Part shown: positions 27,703 through 36,893 of the stretch, piece after piece
How positions within the stretch are numbered: position 1 is the stretch's first letter
Layout: each line of letters opens with the position of its first letter
From: Paludisphaera soli
GTDB taxonomy: Bacteria > Planctomycetota > Planctomycetia > Isosphaerales > Isosphaeraceae
DNA length: 56,527 bases
Direction: 5' to 3'
Assembly: GCF_011064595.1 (NCBI RefSeq)
Contig: NZ_JAALJI010000037.1
Location: forward strand, 1 to 56,527
The notes under the pieces: model-generated
Seen by the model: the letters and a program-made list of their open reading frames with translations, nothing else
What the model was told of the DNA's origin: nothing
The model's database searches: none
Made by a program: the position numbers and the translations under genes

Positions 27703-29832
27703 ATGCCACGAACCCTCCGACCGATCCGGGCGATTCGAATCGGGATCCTCTGCTGGCTGGGCCTCGCCGCGACGGCCGCCGCCCAATCCGGCGTCCAGGT
27801 CGTCGAGGCCGATGGCCGGGTCCGGGTGACATGGCCGATGTCCGCCGAAGAAAGTGGAACGGCGGTCATCAGCCTGGACGCGGAGAAACCCCTCATCGAG
27901 TCGCTCGGGGTCGCCGCCGGCGGGGCCGAGACGCGGGTCGCGACGGGCCTGAACCCGGTGACGATGTTGACGGTGGGGAGCCGCGACCTGAAGTACCCGG
28001 CGGGGTGGGTGGCGTTCTTCGACAACCCGCCGAAGCGGCCCCACCAGACGTTCCCCGTCGTGCTCGGGAAGCGTCGGGCGGTCGTGACTCGTGACGGAGC
28101 GCGGACCACCGTGAGCGTGGCCGAGGCCTCCGCCGGGTCGTTCCGCGGGGACGTCCGCTTCACGTTCTACCCGAACAGCCCGCTGATCCGGGCCGAGACG
28201 GTGCTCGCCACGGAGGAGGACGGTCGGGCGATCGTCTATGACATGGGCTTCGCCGGCGCGGGGCCGGGCTGGGAGGCGGTCGCCTGGAACGAGGCCGCGG
28301 GGCCGTTCCAGAAGGTGGCGTTAGATCCGGGCACGCCGGCGACCCCGCTCGCCGTCTCGGGCCGGGCCGTCGCGGCCGAGTCGGCCGGCGGGGCGGTCGC
28401 CGTCTTCCCGGAGCCGCACCGGTACTTCTACCCGCTGGACGAGGCGTTCAACCTCAAGTTCGCCTGGCACGGCCGGGATTACGGCGGGACGGGCTCGGGA
28501 TACGGGATCGGCGTCCGCCAGGAACTCACCGGCGACCGGCGGTACGTCCCTTGGTTCAACGCCCCGCCGGGGACGGAGCAGCACCTCGGCGTCTACCTGC
28601 TGCTGGCCCGGGCCGACGGCCGCCGGGCGCTCGACGAGGTCGCGAAGTACACCCGAGGCGACCGCTACAAGGCCCTGCCGGGCTACAAGACCTTCACCAG
28701 CCACTATCACGTCGAACACACGCTCGAATATCTCCGTCGCCAGAAAGAGCAGGGGATCTCGGGCCTGCCCGTCGAGCTGGAGACGCCGGGCATGGTCACG
28801 ACCTTCAAGGCCCGGGGCGTGGATATCGTCCACCTGGCCGAGTTCCACGTCGGCGAGACGCCCCGCATGGTAGACGCCGAGCGGCTCCCGCTGCTGAAGC
28901 TCCTCCACGAGGAATGCGCCCGCCTTTCCGAGCAGGGCGTACTCATGCTCCCCGGCGAGGAGCCGAACGTCCACCTGGGCGGCCACTGGATCAGCTTCTT
29001 CCCGAAGCCGGTCTACTGGGTGCTGAACCGCCGGGAGGACCAGCCGTTCGTCCAGGAAGTCGAGGGCTACGGGACGGTCTACCACGTCGGCAGCTCGGAG
29101 GACGTGCTGAAGCTGATGGAGCGCGAAGGCGGACTCATGTGGACGGCCCACCCCCGGATCAAGTCGTCGATCGGCTTCCCGGACGCCTACAAGGCCCGCG
29201 ACTTCTTCCGGTCCGAGCATTTCCTCGGCGGCGCGTGGAAGGCCATGCCGGCGGACCTGTCGCGGCCGACGCTCGGCTGGCGGGTGCTCGACCTGCTGGA
29301 CGACATGGAGAACTGGGGCGCCCGCAAGCAGATCGTCGGCGAGGCCGACCTGTTCCGCATGGAGCCCGACTTCGAGACCTACGCGCACATGAACGTCAAC
29401 TACCTCCAGCTCGACGCGACCCCCCGCTTCGCCGACGGCTGGAAGCCGGTGCTCGACGCCCTGCGCGGCGGCCGCTACTTCACCACTACCGGCGAGGTCC
29501 TGATCCCCGAGTTCACCGTCGGCGGCAAGCCGTCGGGCCAGACTCTCGGGCCGATCGTCGAGGGGGAGACGGTGGTCGAGGCGAGCCTGGAATGGACCTT
29601 CCCGATGGCGTTCGCCGAGGTCGTCTCCGGCGACGGCCGGCACGTCTTCCGCCACCGGATCGACCTGATCGACACCGAGGAGTTCGGCACCCGCAAGCTC
29701 CGCATCCCGCTCGACCTTCGGGGCCGAACCTGGGTGCGGTTCGAAGCGTGGGACGTGGCCGGCGACGGGGCTTTCACCCAGACGGTCCGCCTCCTCGCCG
29801 ACGAGACGCGGCCGGACGCCCCCGCTCGGTGA
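27703..29832 (+). CDS. Secreted CehA/McbA-like metallohydrolase
   Basis: A 709-residue exported protein. The start ATG 27703 gives a signal peptide (IRIGILCWLGLAATAAAQ, cleavage near 28). A beta-rich N-terminal half is followed from about 330 by a PHP-like metal-dependent hydrolase domain: TSHYHVEHTLEYL (near 333), DIVHLAEFHVGE, GEEPNVHLGGHW and LMWTAHPRIKSS (near 480) give the His/Glu ligands of the CehA/McbA family. Family members hydrolyse esters, carbamates or phosphoesters; many planctomycete homologues are uncharacterised. A C-terminal beta domain (from about 600) completes it. The presence of the metal residues argues for an active enzyme. Confidence 0.8.
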   Translation: MPRTLRPIRAIRIGILCWLGLAATAAAQSGVQVVEADGRVRVTWPMSAEESGTAVISLDAEKPLIESLGVAAGGAETRVATGLNPVTMLTVGSRDLKYPAGWVAFFDNPPKRPHQTFPVVLGKRRAVVTRDGARTTVSVAEASAGSFRGDVRFTFYPNSPLIRAETVLATEEDGRAIVYDMGFAGAGPGWEAVAWNEAAGPFQKVALDPGTPATPLAVSGRAVAAESAGGAVAVFPEPHRYFYPLDEAFNLKFAWHGRDYGGTGSGYGIGVRQELTGDRRYVPWFNAPPGTEQHLGVYLLLARADGRRALDEVAKYTRGDRYKALPGYKTFTSHYHVEHTLEYLRRQKEQGISGLPVELETPGMVTTFKARGVDIVHLAEFHVGETPRMVDAERLPLLKLLHEECARLSEQGVLMLPGEEPNVHLGGHWISFFPKPVYWVLNRREDQPFVQEVEGYGTVYHVGSSEDVLKLMEREGGLMWTAHPRIKSSIGFPDAYKARDFFRSEHFLGGAWKAMPADLSRPTLGWRVLDLLDDMENWGARKQIVGEADLFRMEPDFETYAHMNVNYLQLDATPRFADGWKPVLDALRGGRYFTTTGEVLIPEFTVGGKPSGQTLGPIVEGETVVEASLEWTFPMAFAEVVSGDGRHVFRHRIDLIDTEEFGTRKLRIPLDLRGRTWVRFEAWDVAGDGAFTQTVRLLADETRPDAPAR

Positions 29833-30114
29833 GGCCGGAGGATGTTTCACGGCAGGCAACCGAAGTCGAACGAAGCCGAGCCGCGGTCCCGGAAATCACC
29901 TCGATGGCTTTCGTCGATCCGCGCATACGTCGATCGGATCCCTCAGGCGGAAGTTCGCGGAAGTAGCCCGGGTCTCGGTCCTCCGCGCCGTAAGGTCCCC
30001 TGAAATGGAGACTAGGACGAGCGGGACGCGGCGATTAGGATGCCCGGGCGAGCCTCGGCCCGCGATCCGCCGCTTCACGCCGAGATGATGGCCGAACGAC
30101 CTCCAGGGGACGGA

Positions 30115-32990
30115 ATGAGCACTCCCGTCGAGCAAATCCGCGAATTCATCGAGTACGCCCGCACGCTGAACGGCGATGAGAAGGGCGAGGCCCAGGTCTT
30201 CTGCGACCGCCTATTCAGGGCCTTCGGGCATGGCGGATACAAGGAGGCCGGGGCCACGCTGGAGTTCCGGGTGAAGGCGGCCAAGAGCACGAAGTTCGCC
30301 GACCTGCTCTGGCGGCCCCGCCTGCTGATGGAGATGAAGAAACGGGGCGAGAAGCTCCAGAAGCACTACTCTTATGCGTTCGAATACTGGCTCCAACTGG
30401 TCCCTCAACGACCCAAGTACGTCATCCTCTGCAACTTCGACGAGTTCTGGATCTACGACTTCGACTCGCAGCTCGACGACCCGGTGGACAGGGTGGCCCT
30501 GGAAGAGTTGCCCCGGCGCTACAACGCCCTGAATTTCCTGTTCCCGGTCGAGAAGACGCCGCAGTTCCAGAACAACCGCGTGGACGTCACGCGGGCCGCG
30601 GCGGCCGACGTGGCCGGAGTGTTCAACTCGCTGGTCGCTCGCGGCGAGGATCGGGAGTCCGCGCAGCGGTTCGCCCTCCAGTGCGTGGTGGCGATGTTCT
30701 CCGAGGATGCGGACCTCCTGCCCAAGGGGCTCTTCAGCGAACTCCTGGACGACTGCCGGCGCGGGGCGAGCACTTACGACCTCCTCGGCGGGCTCTTTCG
30801 GCAGATGAACTCCCCGACCGAGGCCCCCGGCGGGCGGTACAAGGGCGTGCGCTACTTCAACGGCGGGATCTTCCAGGCCGTCCAGCCCCTGGAGCTGAAC
30901 CCCGACGAGATCGACCTGCTCTTGAAGGCCGCCGCCGAAGACTGGAGCAAGGTCCAGCCGCCGATCTTCGGTACGCTCTTCCAGAGCAGCATGGGCAAGG
31001 AACGGCGGCACGCCTTCGGGGCCCATTTCACCAGCGAGACCGACATCCAGAAGGTGGTCCTTCCCACCATCGTCCGGCCGTGGCGGGAACGGATCGAGGC
31101 GGCAAGACGCTCAAGGAACTTCGCGGCCTGCTGGACGAGCTGAGGACGTTCCGCGTGCTCGACCCGGCCTGCGGCTCGGGGAACTTCCTCTACGTCGCCT
31201 TCCGCGAGCTGAAGCGGCTGGAACTGGCGCTCATGGCCCGGATCCACGCCGACTTCGGCCGCAAGGCCCAGCGCGCCGTGGGGACGCGCTCGCTGGTCGG
31301 CACCAGGCAGTTTTACGGCCTCGACAAGGAAGAGTTCGCGGTCGAACTGGCGAAGGTCACGCTGATGATCGCCAAGGAGCTGGCGATCGACGAGAGCCAG
31401 GCCTGGATGGACGGCGAGCAGCTCGACCTCCCCATCGAGTTCGACGCCGCCCTCCCGCTGGACAACCTCGATGACAACATCAAGGCGGACGACGCCCTCT
31501 TCTGCAAGTGGCCGAAGGCCGATGCGATCGTGGGCAACCCGCCGTTCCAGTCCAAGAACAAGATGCAAGGCGAGTATGGCCCCTCTTACCTGAATCGACT
31601 GCGGGAAGCCTATCCCAAGGTGCCGGGGCGCGCGGATTACTGCGTGTACTGGTTCCGCCGGGCCCACGACGAACTCCCCGCCGGAGGACGCGCCGGCCTG
31701 GTCGGCACGAACACGATCCGCCAGAACTACAGCCGCGAGGGCGGGCTGGATCACATCGTCCGAAACGGCGGCACGATCACCGAGGCCGTCTCCTCCCAGG
31801 TCTGGTCGGGCGACGCGGTGGTCCACGTCTCCATCGCCAACTGGATCAAGGGCGATCAGCCGGGTAAGTAGAAGCTCTTCACTCAGCTCGGCGATGCGGA
31901 CGACAGCCCGTGGGGCGTGGTGGAAGTGGACGTCATCGGACCCGCCCTCTCCGCCGGGTTCGACGTGATTCAGGCCGTGCGGCTCAGGACGAACATCGAG
32001 TCGGGCGCGTGCTACCAGGGGCAGACGCACGGGCATGAGGGGTTCTTGCTCTCGCCGGCCGAGGCTGACGCGTTGCTGCAATCGCCGGGAAACGCGCAGG
32101 TCCTTTTCCCCTATCTAACGGGCGACGACCTGCTGTCGAACCGGCCGCCCGCTCCGCAACGCTACGTCATCGATCTGCAACCGCGCGACATCCTGGAAGC
32201 CGGGCGATACTCGCAGCTGCTCGATCGGCTGAAAGCCTCCGTACTGCCCACACGCCAGGCGGCCGCGGCGGAGGAGGCGGCGCGAAATGAGGCGGTGCTC
32301 GGTGCCAATCCCAAAGCGAAGGTAAACCAGCACCATCGCAACTTCTTGAACCGATGGTGGCTGCTGTCGTATCCACGCCCGGAGCTAATCGCTAGGATTT
32401 CGACCCTACCCCGGTACATCGTCTGCAGCCAGGTGACCAAGAGGCCCACCTTTGAATTCATAGAGACGAGAATCCGACCAAATGCGGCGCTCATTGTTTT
32501 CCCGCTACCTGACGATTACTCCTTCGGCATCCTGCAATCGGGCATTCATTGGGCCTGGTTCGTCGCCCGTTGCTCCACCCTCAAGGGGGATTTCCGCTAC
32601 ACCTCGGATACGGTGTTCGACACCTTCCCCTGGCCGCAGGGGCCGACGCTCCTGCAGGTGGAAAAGGTCGCCGAGGCCGCCGTGGCCCTGCGACGATTGC
32701 GTCGCGAGGTGATGTGCGAGAACAGCTGGAGCCTTCGGGAGTTGTATCGCACGTTGGACATACCCGGACATAATCCGCTACGTTCCGCGCAGGAGGCGCT
32801 GGACGCGGCGGTCCGAGCGGCCTACGGCATGAGGCCGAAGGATGATCCGCTCGCCTTCCTGCTGGCGCTCAACGGAGAGCTTGCGGACCGCAAGGCTTCC
32901 CTGCTGCCCGTCGTCGGGCCGGGACTGCCGCCCGTCGTGAAGGATGTGGCAGGGCTGGTGACGGAGGATTGCATCACCATCGCCCGATAG
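30115..32990 (+). pseudogene. MmeI-like type IIL restriction-modification protein, broken
   Basis: Three pieces reconstruct one protein of about 950 residues. Piece one (30115 to about 31105) carries the nuclease motif D-x9-E-x-K (D at residue 62, then EMK), exactly the spacing of MmeI. A one-base loss near 31100-31110 shifts the frame: ERIEAA continues as KTLKELRGLLDEL in the next frame. Piece two has methyltransferase motif I DPACGSGNF (31159-31185) and motif IV NPPF (31538-31549). A TAG at 31869-31871 interrupts the same frame, after which piece three (to 32990) carries the target-recognition region with HRNFLNRWWLLSY. MmeI-like enzymes combine cleavage and adenine methylation in one chain, so the gene is probably inactive, although piece one could still be made. 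Confidence 0.85.
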
Positions 32991-33186
32991 CCCTCAGGCC
33001 GACCCGGCTCGTTTGCGATGCGGAGATCCTCGGCGACGATCCCCCTCCGGTCCGCAGGCTCGAAATCGCACCCCGCCGTGATCGCAATCCCCGATCCCGC
33101 ACCAGGATCCAGGTAAGCGATACCGCGCGCGGAGTCATCGGCCGCGATTCGCCGGACGCAACACGCGTCCCCGCGAAGTGCGAAAG

Positions 33187-33295
33187 CGCGCCGAACGAAC
33201 CCAATTTCCAGGGGGCAAAAGGAGTATTAAAGTGTTATGGGGTCGAGGTTTGTATTCGATGGGTTCGTTTTCGGGCCGCGCGAACGAACCCGATC
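33187..33295 (+). repeat. Repeat family B, copy 1
   Basis: Begins GCGCGCCGAACGAACCCAAT and ends with GATGGGTTCGTTTTCGGG...CGAACGAACCCGAT. GAACGAACCCA and TGGGTTCGTT are inverse complements, so the unit contains imperfect inverted arms. The middle differs from copy 2, showing that the ends are the conserved part. Translated frames (PNEPNFQG, RTNPI) recall spurious proteins seen in planctomycete genomes. Confidence 0.75.
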
Positions 33296-33378
33296 CGCGA
33301 GCGAGGCTCGCGAGCGATCGGCCGGGGCGGGTCGTCGTACGCCCGGGGGCGATGTGGGAGGAGGGATTACGGGGCGAA

Positions 33379-33492
33379 GCGCGCCGAACGAAGCCAATTT
33401 TCAGGGTCCGAGTTCGGCGGTTAAAGTCTTTCTGGAATATGAGTTGCGTCCGATGGGTTCGTTTTCGGGGTGGGGCGAACGAAGCCGATTCC
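33379..33492 (+). repeat. Repeat family B, copy 2
   Basis: Begins GCGCGCCGAACGAAGCCAAT and ends with GATGGGTTCGTTTTCGGGG...CGAACGAAGCCGATT. It is in the same orientation as copy 1 and 83 bases after it. The outer 20-25 bases at each end match copy 1 closely while the centre is diverged. Confidence 0.75.
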
Positions 33493-33520
33493 GGAAGGGC
33501 GGCGAGGTCGAGAGGGGGAG

Positions 33521-33550
33521 GACGCCGACCGGTCCGAGCCGGTCGGCGTC
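33521..33550 (-). terminator. Hairpin terminator of ilvD
   Basis: GACGCCGACCGG (33521-33532) and CCGGTCGGCGTC (33539-33550) form a perfect 12-bp stem with the 6-base loop TCCGAG. It lies 26 bases past the ilvD stop on the minus strand. No T-tract follows, so it may need a factor or act mainly as an RNA-stabilising 3' structure. Confidence 0.6.
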
Positions 33551-33575
33551 TGGGGGGAGGTTCCGCCGATGCGGG

Positions 33576-35468
33576 TCAGTCGCACTTGAGGATCGCGCCG
33601 GTGTCGGCGCTGGTGGCGAGCTTCTGGTAGCGGGCGAGCCAGCCGGTCCTGAACTTGGACGGCCGAGGCTGCCAGGCTTCGCGGCGGGCCTTCAGCTCCT
33701 CGTCGGAGAGGCGGACGGCGAGCTTGCCGTTGGGGATGTCGATCTCGACGATGTCGCCGTCCCGGATCAGGCCGATGGGGCCGCCGACGGCCGCCTCGGG
33801 GCTGACGTGGCCGATGGACGCGCCGGCGGTGCCGCCGGAGAAGCGGCCGTCGGTGATGAGGGCGCACTTGTCGTCGAGGCCGGAGCCCTTGACGGCCGTG
33901 GTGGGGGCGAGCATCTCCTGCATGCCGGGGCCTCCGCGCGGGCCTTCGTAGCGGATGACGATGACGTCGCCGGCCTTCACCTTGCCGAAGACGATGCCGT
34001 TGTAGGCCTCCTCCTCGCAATCGAAGATCACGGCAGGGCCGGTGTGCTGGAGCATCTTGGGGCTGACGCCGGCCGTCTTCACGACCGCCCCGTCGGGCGC
34101 GAGGTTCCCCTTGAGCATCGTCAGGCCGCCGGTCTCCGAGTAGGCGTTCTCGACCGTCCGGATGACGTCGTAGGGGTCGAAGCCGTCGCCCGAACCGCCG
34201 CCGGGCCCGTTCTGCGGGGCCACGGCCTCCCCCTCGGCTTCCAGGACGGCCAGTCCGGCGGCCTGGGAGTTGGGGTCGGAGACGGCCGGGACGCTCCATG
34301 CCTGGGACGACCGCTCGCCGCCGGGGCGGACCCGGGTCATCGTCTGGGCCGATTGGAGGGCCGTGGCGCTGCGGACGTCGTAGGCCTCGATGTTCTCGCC
34401 GAGGGTCCGGCCGGTGACGGTGCGGGTGGTCAGGTCGAGCAGGCCGGGGAGGCCGCGGGCCACCTCGCCGAGGATGGTGTGGATGCCGCCGGAGCGGGCC
34501 ACGTCCTCGATGTGGTAGCTGCTGGACGGGCTGACCTTGCAGATGTTGGGGGTCTTCTTGCTGAGCTGGTCGATCCGGTCGAGCGTGAACGGGACGCCGG
34601 CCTCGTGGGCGATGGCCAGGATGTGGAGCACGGTGTTGGTGCTCCCCCCCATCGCCATGTCGAGCACCATGGCGTTGTCGAACGCGGCGGCCGTGGCGAT
34701 CTCGCGCGGCAGGAGGCCGTGGCCCTCGCCGACGCGGTTGAACTCCAGGGCCATCTCGACGATCCGCTTCGCGGCGTTCTCGAACAGGACCTTGCGGTCG
34801 GCGGCGGTGGCGAGGAGCGTGCCGTTGCCGGGGAGGGCCATGCCCAGGGCCTCGGCCAGGCAGTTCATGCTGTTGGCGGTGAACATGCCGGAGCAGCTGC
34901 CGCAGGTGGGGCAGGCGGCCTTCTCGATCTCGTCCAGCTCCTCGGCGGTCATCTTGCCCTGGGCCTTCTGCACGCCGCCGATGAAGGCGTCGATCAGGTC
35001 GACCGTCTTGCCGGAGGCGGTCTTGCCGGCCTCCATCGGGCCCCCCGAGGCGAAGATGGTGGGGACGTTCACGCGCATGGCGCCCATGAACATGCCGGGG
35101 ACGATCTTGTCGCAGTTGGGGATGCAGATCATCCCGTCGAACATGTGGGCGTTGATCATCGTCTCGACCGAGTCGGCGATCAGCTCGCGGGAGGGGAGCG
35201 AGTACTTCATCCCGCCGTGGCCCATGGCGATGCCGTCGTCGACGCCGATGGTGTTGAACAGGAACGGCACGCCGCCGGCCGCCCGCACGCACTCCTTGAC
35301 GAAGTTGCCGACCTCCTGGAGGTGGACGTGGCCGGGGATGATGTCGACGTGGCTGTTGCAGATGGCGATGAACGGCTTCTTCCAGTCGTCCTCGCGGACG
35401 CCCGTGGCGCGCAAGAGGCTGCGGTGGCCGGCGCGCGCGTCGCCTTGCTTGATCGTGTCGGAACGCAT
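33576..35468 (-). CDS. ilvD: Dihydroxy-acid dehydratase with an internal insertion
   Basis: A 630-residue IlvD/Edd enzyme that converts 2,3-dihydroxy-isovalerate (and its isoleucine counterpart) to the 2-oxoacid in branched-chain amino-acid synthesis. Conserved cysteines for the iron-sulfur cluster occur in [16 protein letters not shown] and [29 protein letters not shown] near the C-terminus is also conserved. Standard IlvD proteins have about 560 residues; the excess lies at about 362-432, a Ser/Gly/Pro-rich segment ([12 protein letters not shown]...[13 protein letters not shown]) before [13 protein letters not shown]. The start ATG 35468 follows GAGG. Promoter and terminator candidates flank it, so it is probably a single-gene unit. 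Confidence 0.95.
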   Translation of the reverse strand: MRSDTIKQGDARAGHRSLLRATGVREDDWKKPFIAICNSHVDIIPGHVHLQEVGNFVKECVRAAGGVPFLFNTIGVDDGIAMGHGGMKYSLPSRELIADSVETMINAHMFDGMICIPNCDKIVPGMFMGAMRVNVPTIFASGGPMEAGKTASGKTVDLIDAFIGGVQKAQGKMTAEELDEIEKAACPTCGSCSGMFTANSMNCLAEALGMALPGNGTLLATAADRKVLFENAAKRIVEMALEFNRVGEGHGLLPREIATAAAFDNAMVLDMAMGGSTNTVLHILAIAHEAGVPFTLDRIDQLSKKTPNICKVSPSSSYHIEDVARSGGIHTILGEVARGLPGLLDLTTRTVTGRTLGENIEAYDVRSATALQSAQTMTRVRPGGERSSQAWSVPAVSDPNSQAAGLAVLEAEGEAVAPQNGPGGGSGDGFDPYDVIRTVENAYSETGGLTMLKGNLAPDGAVVKTAGVSPKMLQHTGPAVIFDCEEEAYNGIVFGKVKAGDVIVIRYEGPRGGPGMQEMLAPTTAVKGSGLDDKCALITDGRFSGGTAGASIGHVSPEAAVGGPIGLIRDGDIVEIDIPNGKLAVRLSDEELKARREAWQPRPSKFRTGWLARYQKLATSADTGAILKCD

Positions 35469-35527
35469 GTCGTCGTCCTCGGTCGGCGGACCGTCTGGGG
35501 GCAGGGGGACCCTCTCTGCGACCCTCG

Positions 35528-35557
35528 ATCGTATCAGAACGCCCCCCCGCCATCCAA
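35528..35557 (-). promoter_or_regulatory. Candidate ilvD promoter with extended -10
   Basis: On the minus strand TTGGAT (35557-35552) is 18 bases from TACGAT (35533-35528), and TGA directly precedes the -10 box, giving an extended -10 (TGATACGAT). Transcription would start near 35520, about 50 bases before the ilvD ATG. Confidence 0.5.
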
Positions 35558-35696
35558 GTCGGCTGGGCCGGTTCGGCCCGGGTGGGCTCGCCTTGACGCC
35601 GGGGCGGGGGCAGCTAACCTCACGCCGTCGTCGGTCGCCCCCGGCCCGCCTCGCCGGCGACTTCCATCCCGAGGCGCGGGTACCTGGGAGCGCTCG

Positions 35697-36029
35697 ATGA
35701 CGTCGATCCAGGCCGACGGCCGATTCCGGAGCGGCGGCGAGGGCCACTGGCTTGCGGCCCTGGGGTTCGAGCTGGTCCACGAGCCGGGGATCTCGCGAGC
35801 CTGGCGGCTCGACCTGGCCGGCGGCTACCTGCTGATCACCGACGTCGGCGGCTACGACCTGCCCGAGGTCGGGGCCGCGGCCTCGGCCTACCGCTTCACG
35901 AGGGGCGACGAGCTGGAGGAGTTCGTGGAGGTCCTGCTCGACGCCCGGTCCCTGCACGCCTGGATCCGCCGCGCCCGGCGGAGGGCGGGATGGCGGTCGC
36001 GGGGCTCGCCTCGTCGCGACGGCGGCTAG
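35697..36029 (+). CDS. Small conserved-looking protein of unknown function
   Basis: A 110-residue protein from ATG 35697 with GGGAG six bases upstream. It starts [18 protein letters not shown] and has [18 protein letters not shown], a compact mixed alpha/beta sequence with acidic helices ([14 protein letters not shown]) and a basic C-terminal tail. I recognise no family. It is divergent from ilvD and its last four bases overlap the end of the convergent HTH gene. Confidence 0.6.
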   Translation: MTSIQADGRFRSGGEGHWLAALGFELVHEPGISRAWRLDLAGGYLLITDVGGYDLPEVGAAASAYRFTRGDELEEFVEVLLDARSLHAWIRRARRRAGWRSRGSPRRDGG

Positions 36030-36433
36030 CGCGATTTGGGCTTGCGCTTCCGGCCCGGCGGGGCGGCGGCCTGGTCGGTGACGGCGGCGAGGAGGGCGGC
36101 GAGCCGACGGCCGGCCTCGCCCTCGCAGCGGGCCAGCTCGGCCATCTCGGCGAAGCTGAGCTGGGGGTCGGGGAAGGGGAGGCGGCCCTCGGCCTGGGCG
36201 GCGGCCGAGGCGAGCGTGTAGAGCTTGTCCTTGTGCTGGACCTTCAGGCCGCAGCGCTTGAGCAGGTCCAGCTCGCGGTAGAAGGTCCGCAGGCCGATGG
36301 CGAGGCCCTTGAGGACCTCGTCGCGGGTCCGCGGCCGATCGCCCAGGAGGCGGACGAGCCGATAGAGGCGGGAGGCCCGCTGCCGCGTGATGTGGACCGA
36401 CCCACGCCGTCGACCGCCCGGAGAGTCGCTCAT
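36026..36433 (-). CDS. DeoR/HTH_11-type transcriptional regulator, short
   Basis: A 135-residue protein with an N-terminal winged-helix region: [26 protein letters not shown] and [20 protein letters not shown], the pattern of DeoR/YafY-type HTH domains. [18 protein letters not shown] resembles the start of the linker to a WYL domain, but the protein ends there, so no ligand-binding domain is present. It may be a naturally short regulator or a truncated one; the Lys/Arg-rich tail (GRKRKPKSR) argues for a real terminus. Target genes are unknown. Confidence 0.7.
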   Translation of the reverse strand: MSDSPGGRRRGSVHITRQRASRLYRLVRLLGDRPRTRDEVLKGLAIGLRTFYRELDLLKRCGLKVQHKDKLYTLASAAAQAEGRLPFPDPQLSFAEMAELARCEGEAGRRLAALLAAVTDQAAAPPGRKRKPKSR

Positions 36434-36893
36434 CGAAAGACTATCCTTCCCATCAACTTCGGGCTCCTCCTTGAGCCCTCTCGGTCCTGACGTGCCGTCC
36501 TGGCGCCTGACTTCGGGCCCGATCTCGGAGAGGGGGACGACCCGGCCCGCCTCTCTCCCTTCGCGGGAATCCCTCCCCGCCGCTCACGAAACTTGAGACG
36601 CAGGCCGATAGAAAGGGTGGCCTTGTTCGTCCTGCGCGGGATGCGCCGATTTTGACGAATTTCTCAAGGACGCCGTTCGGCGGACCGATTATCGAACAAG
36701 GTGTGCCGAATCTCCAGGGTCATCTCCCCGCGAGGTGATGACCGCAGTCATCCAGTGCCCGGCCCGAGGACGCCTGTCCGATCCGACCGGGGCCGGGCCG
36801 AGAGCTGGGTGGAGTCGACGCCTTGGGCGACCGCCCGGGGGGCGCCGCGAGACTCAAGCCCGGGCGAGCCTCCTGGCAAAGGGGAAATGATCC
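36434..36893. other. Leader region of the LEPR-like protein gene
   Basis: This 460-base gap lies between the HTH gene (minus) and the secreted protein gene (plus). Its centre is less GC-rich than the surroundings. A possible -10 GATTAT is at 36687-36692 without a good -35 box. Three mutually complementary segments lie at 36719-36753. AAGGGGA at 36879-36885 is the ribosome site for ATG 36894. No RNA family was recognised. Confidence 0.5.
36719..36753 (+). promoter_or_regulatory. Three-segment alternative hairpin, attenuator-like
   Basis: Segment 1 GTCATCTCC (36719-36727), segment 2 GGTGATGAC (36734-36742) and segment 3 GTCATCC (36747-36753) allow either pairing 1:2 (eight of nine) or 2:3 (six bases, GATGAC/GTCATC with a CGCA loop). 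Such exclusive pairing is typical of leader switches, but the stems are short and an operator with repeated half-sites would look the same. Confidence 0.3.

Larger units (their letters stand above)
32991..33575. other. Intergenic region with two copies of repeat family B and a terminator
   Basis: This 585-base gap follows the broken restriction gene. The first 195 bases show no structure. Two 110-base direct repeats (33187-33295 and 33379-33492) and a strong hairpin (33521-33550) fill the rest. Short open frames through the repeats are repeat-derived and not genes. Confidence 0.7.

Noticed and set aside
29860-29885. Possible third copy of repeat family B (CGAAGTCGAACGAAGCCGAG)
   Set aside because: Only the short core GAACGAAGCC is shared; the opposite arm is absent.
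30115-32990. Interpretation as a BREX PglX or type I HsdM gene
   Set aside because: The D-x9-ExK nuclease motif at the N-terminus and the absence of neighbouring brx or hsd genes fit an MmeI-like single-chain enzyme better.
33187-33631. Short open frames between the restriction gene and ilvD
   Set aside because: They are translations of repeat family B; the peptide patterns repeat with the DNA repeat and there is no ribosome site.
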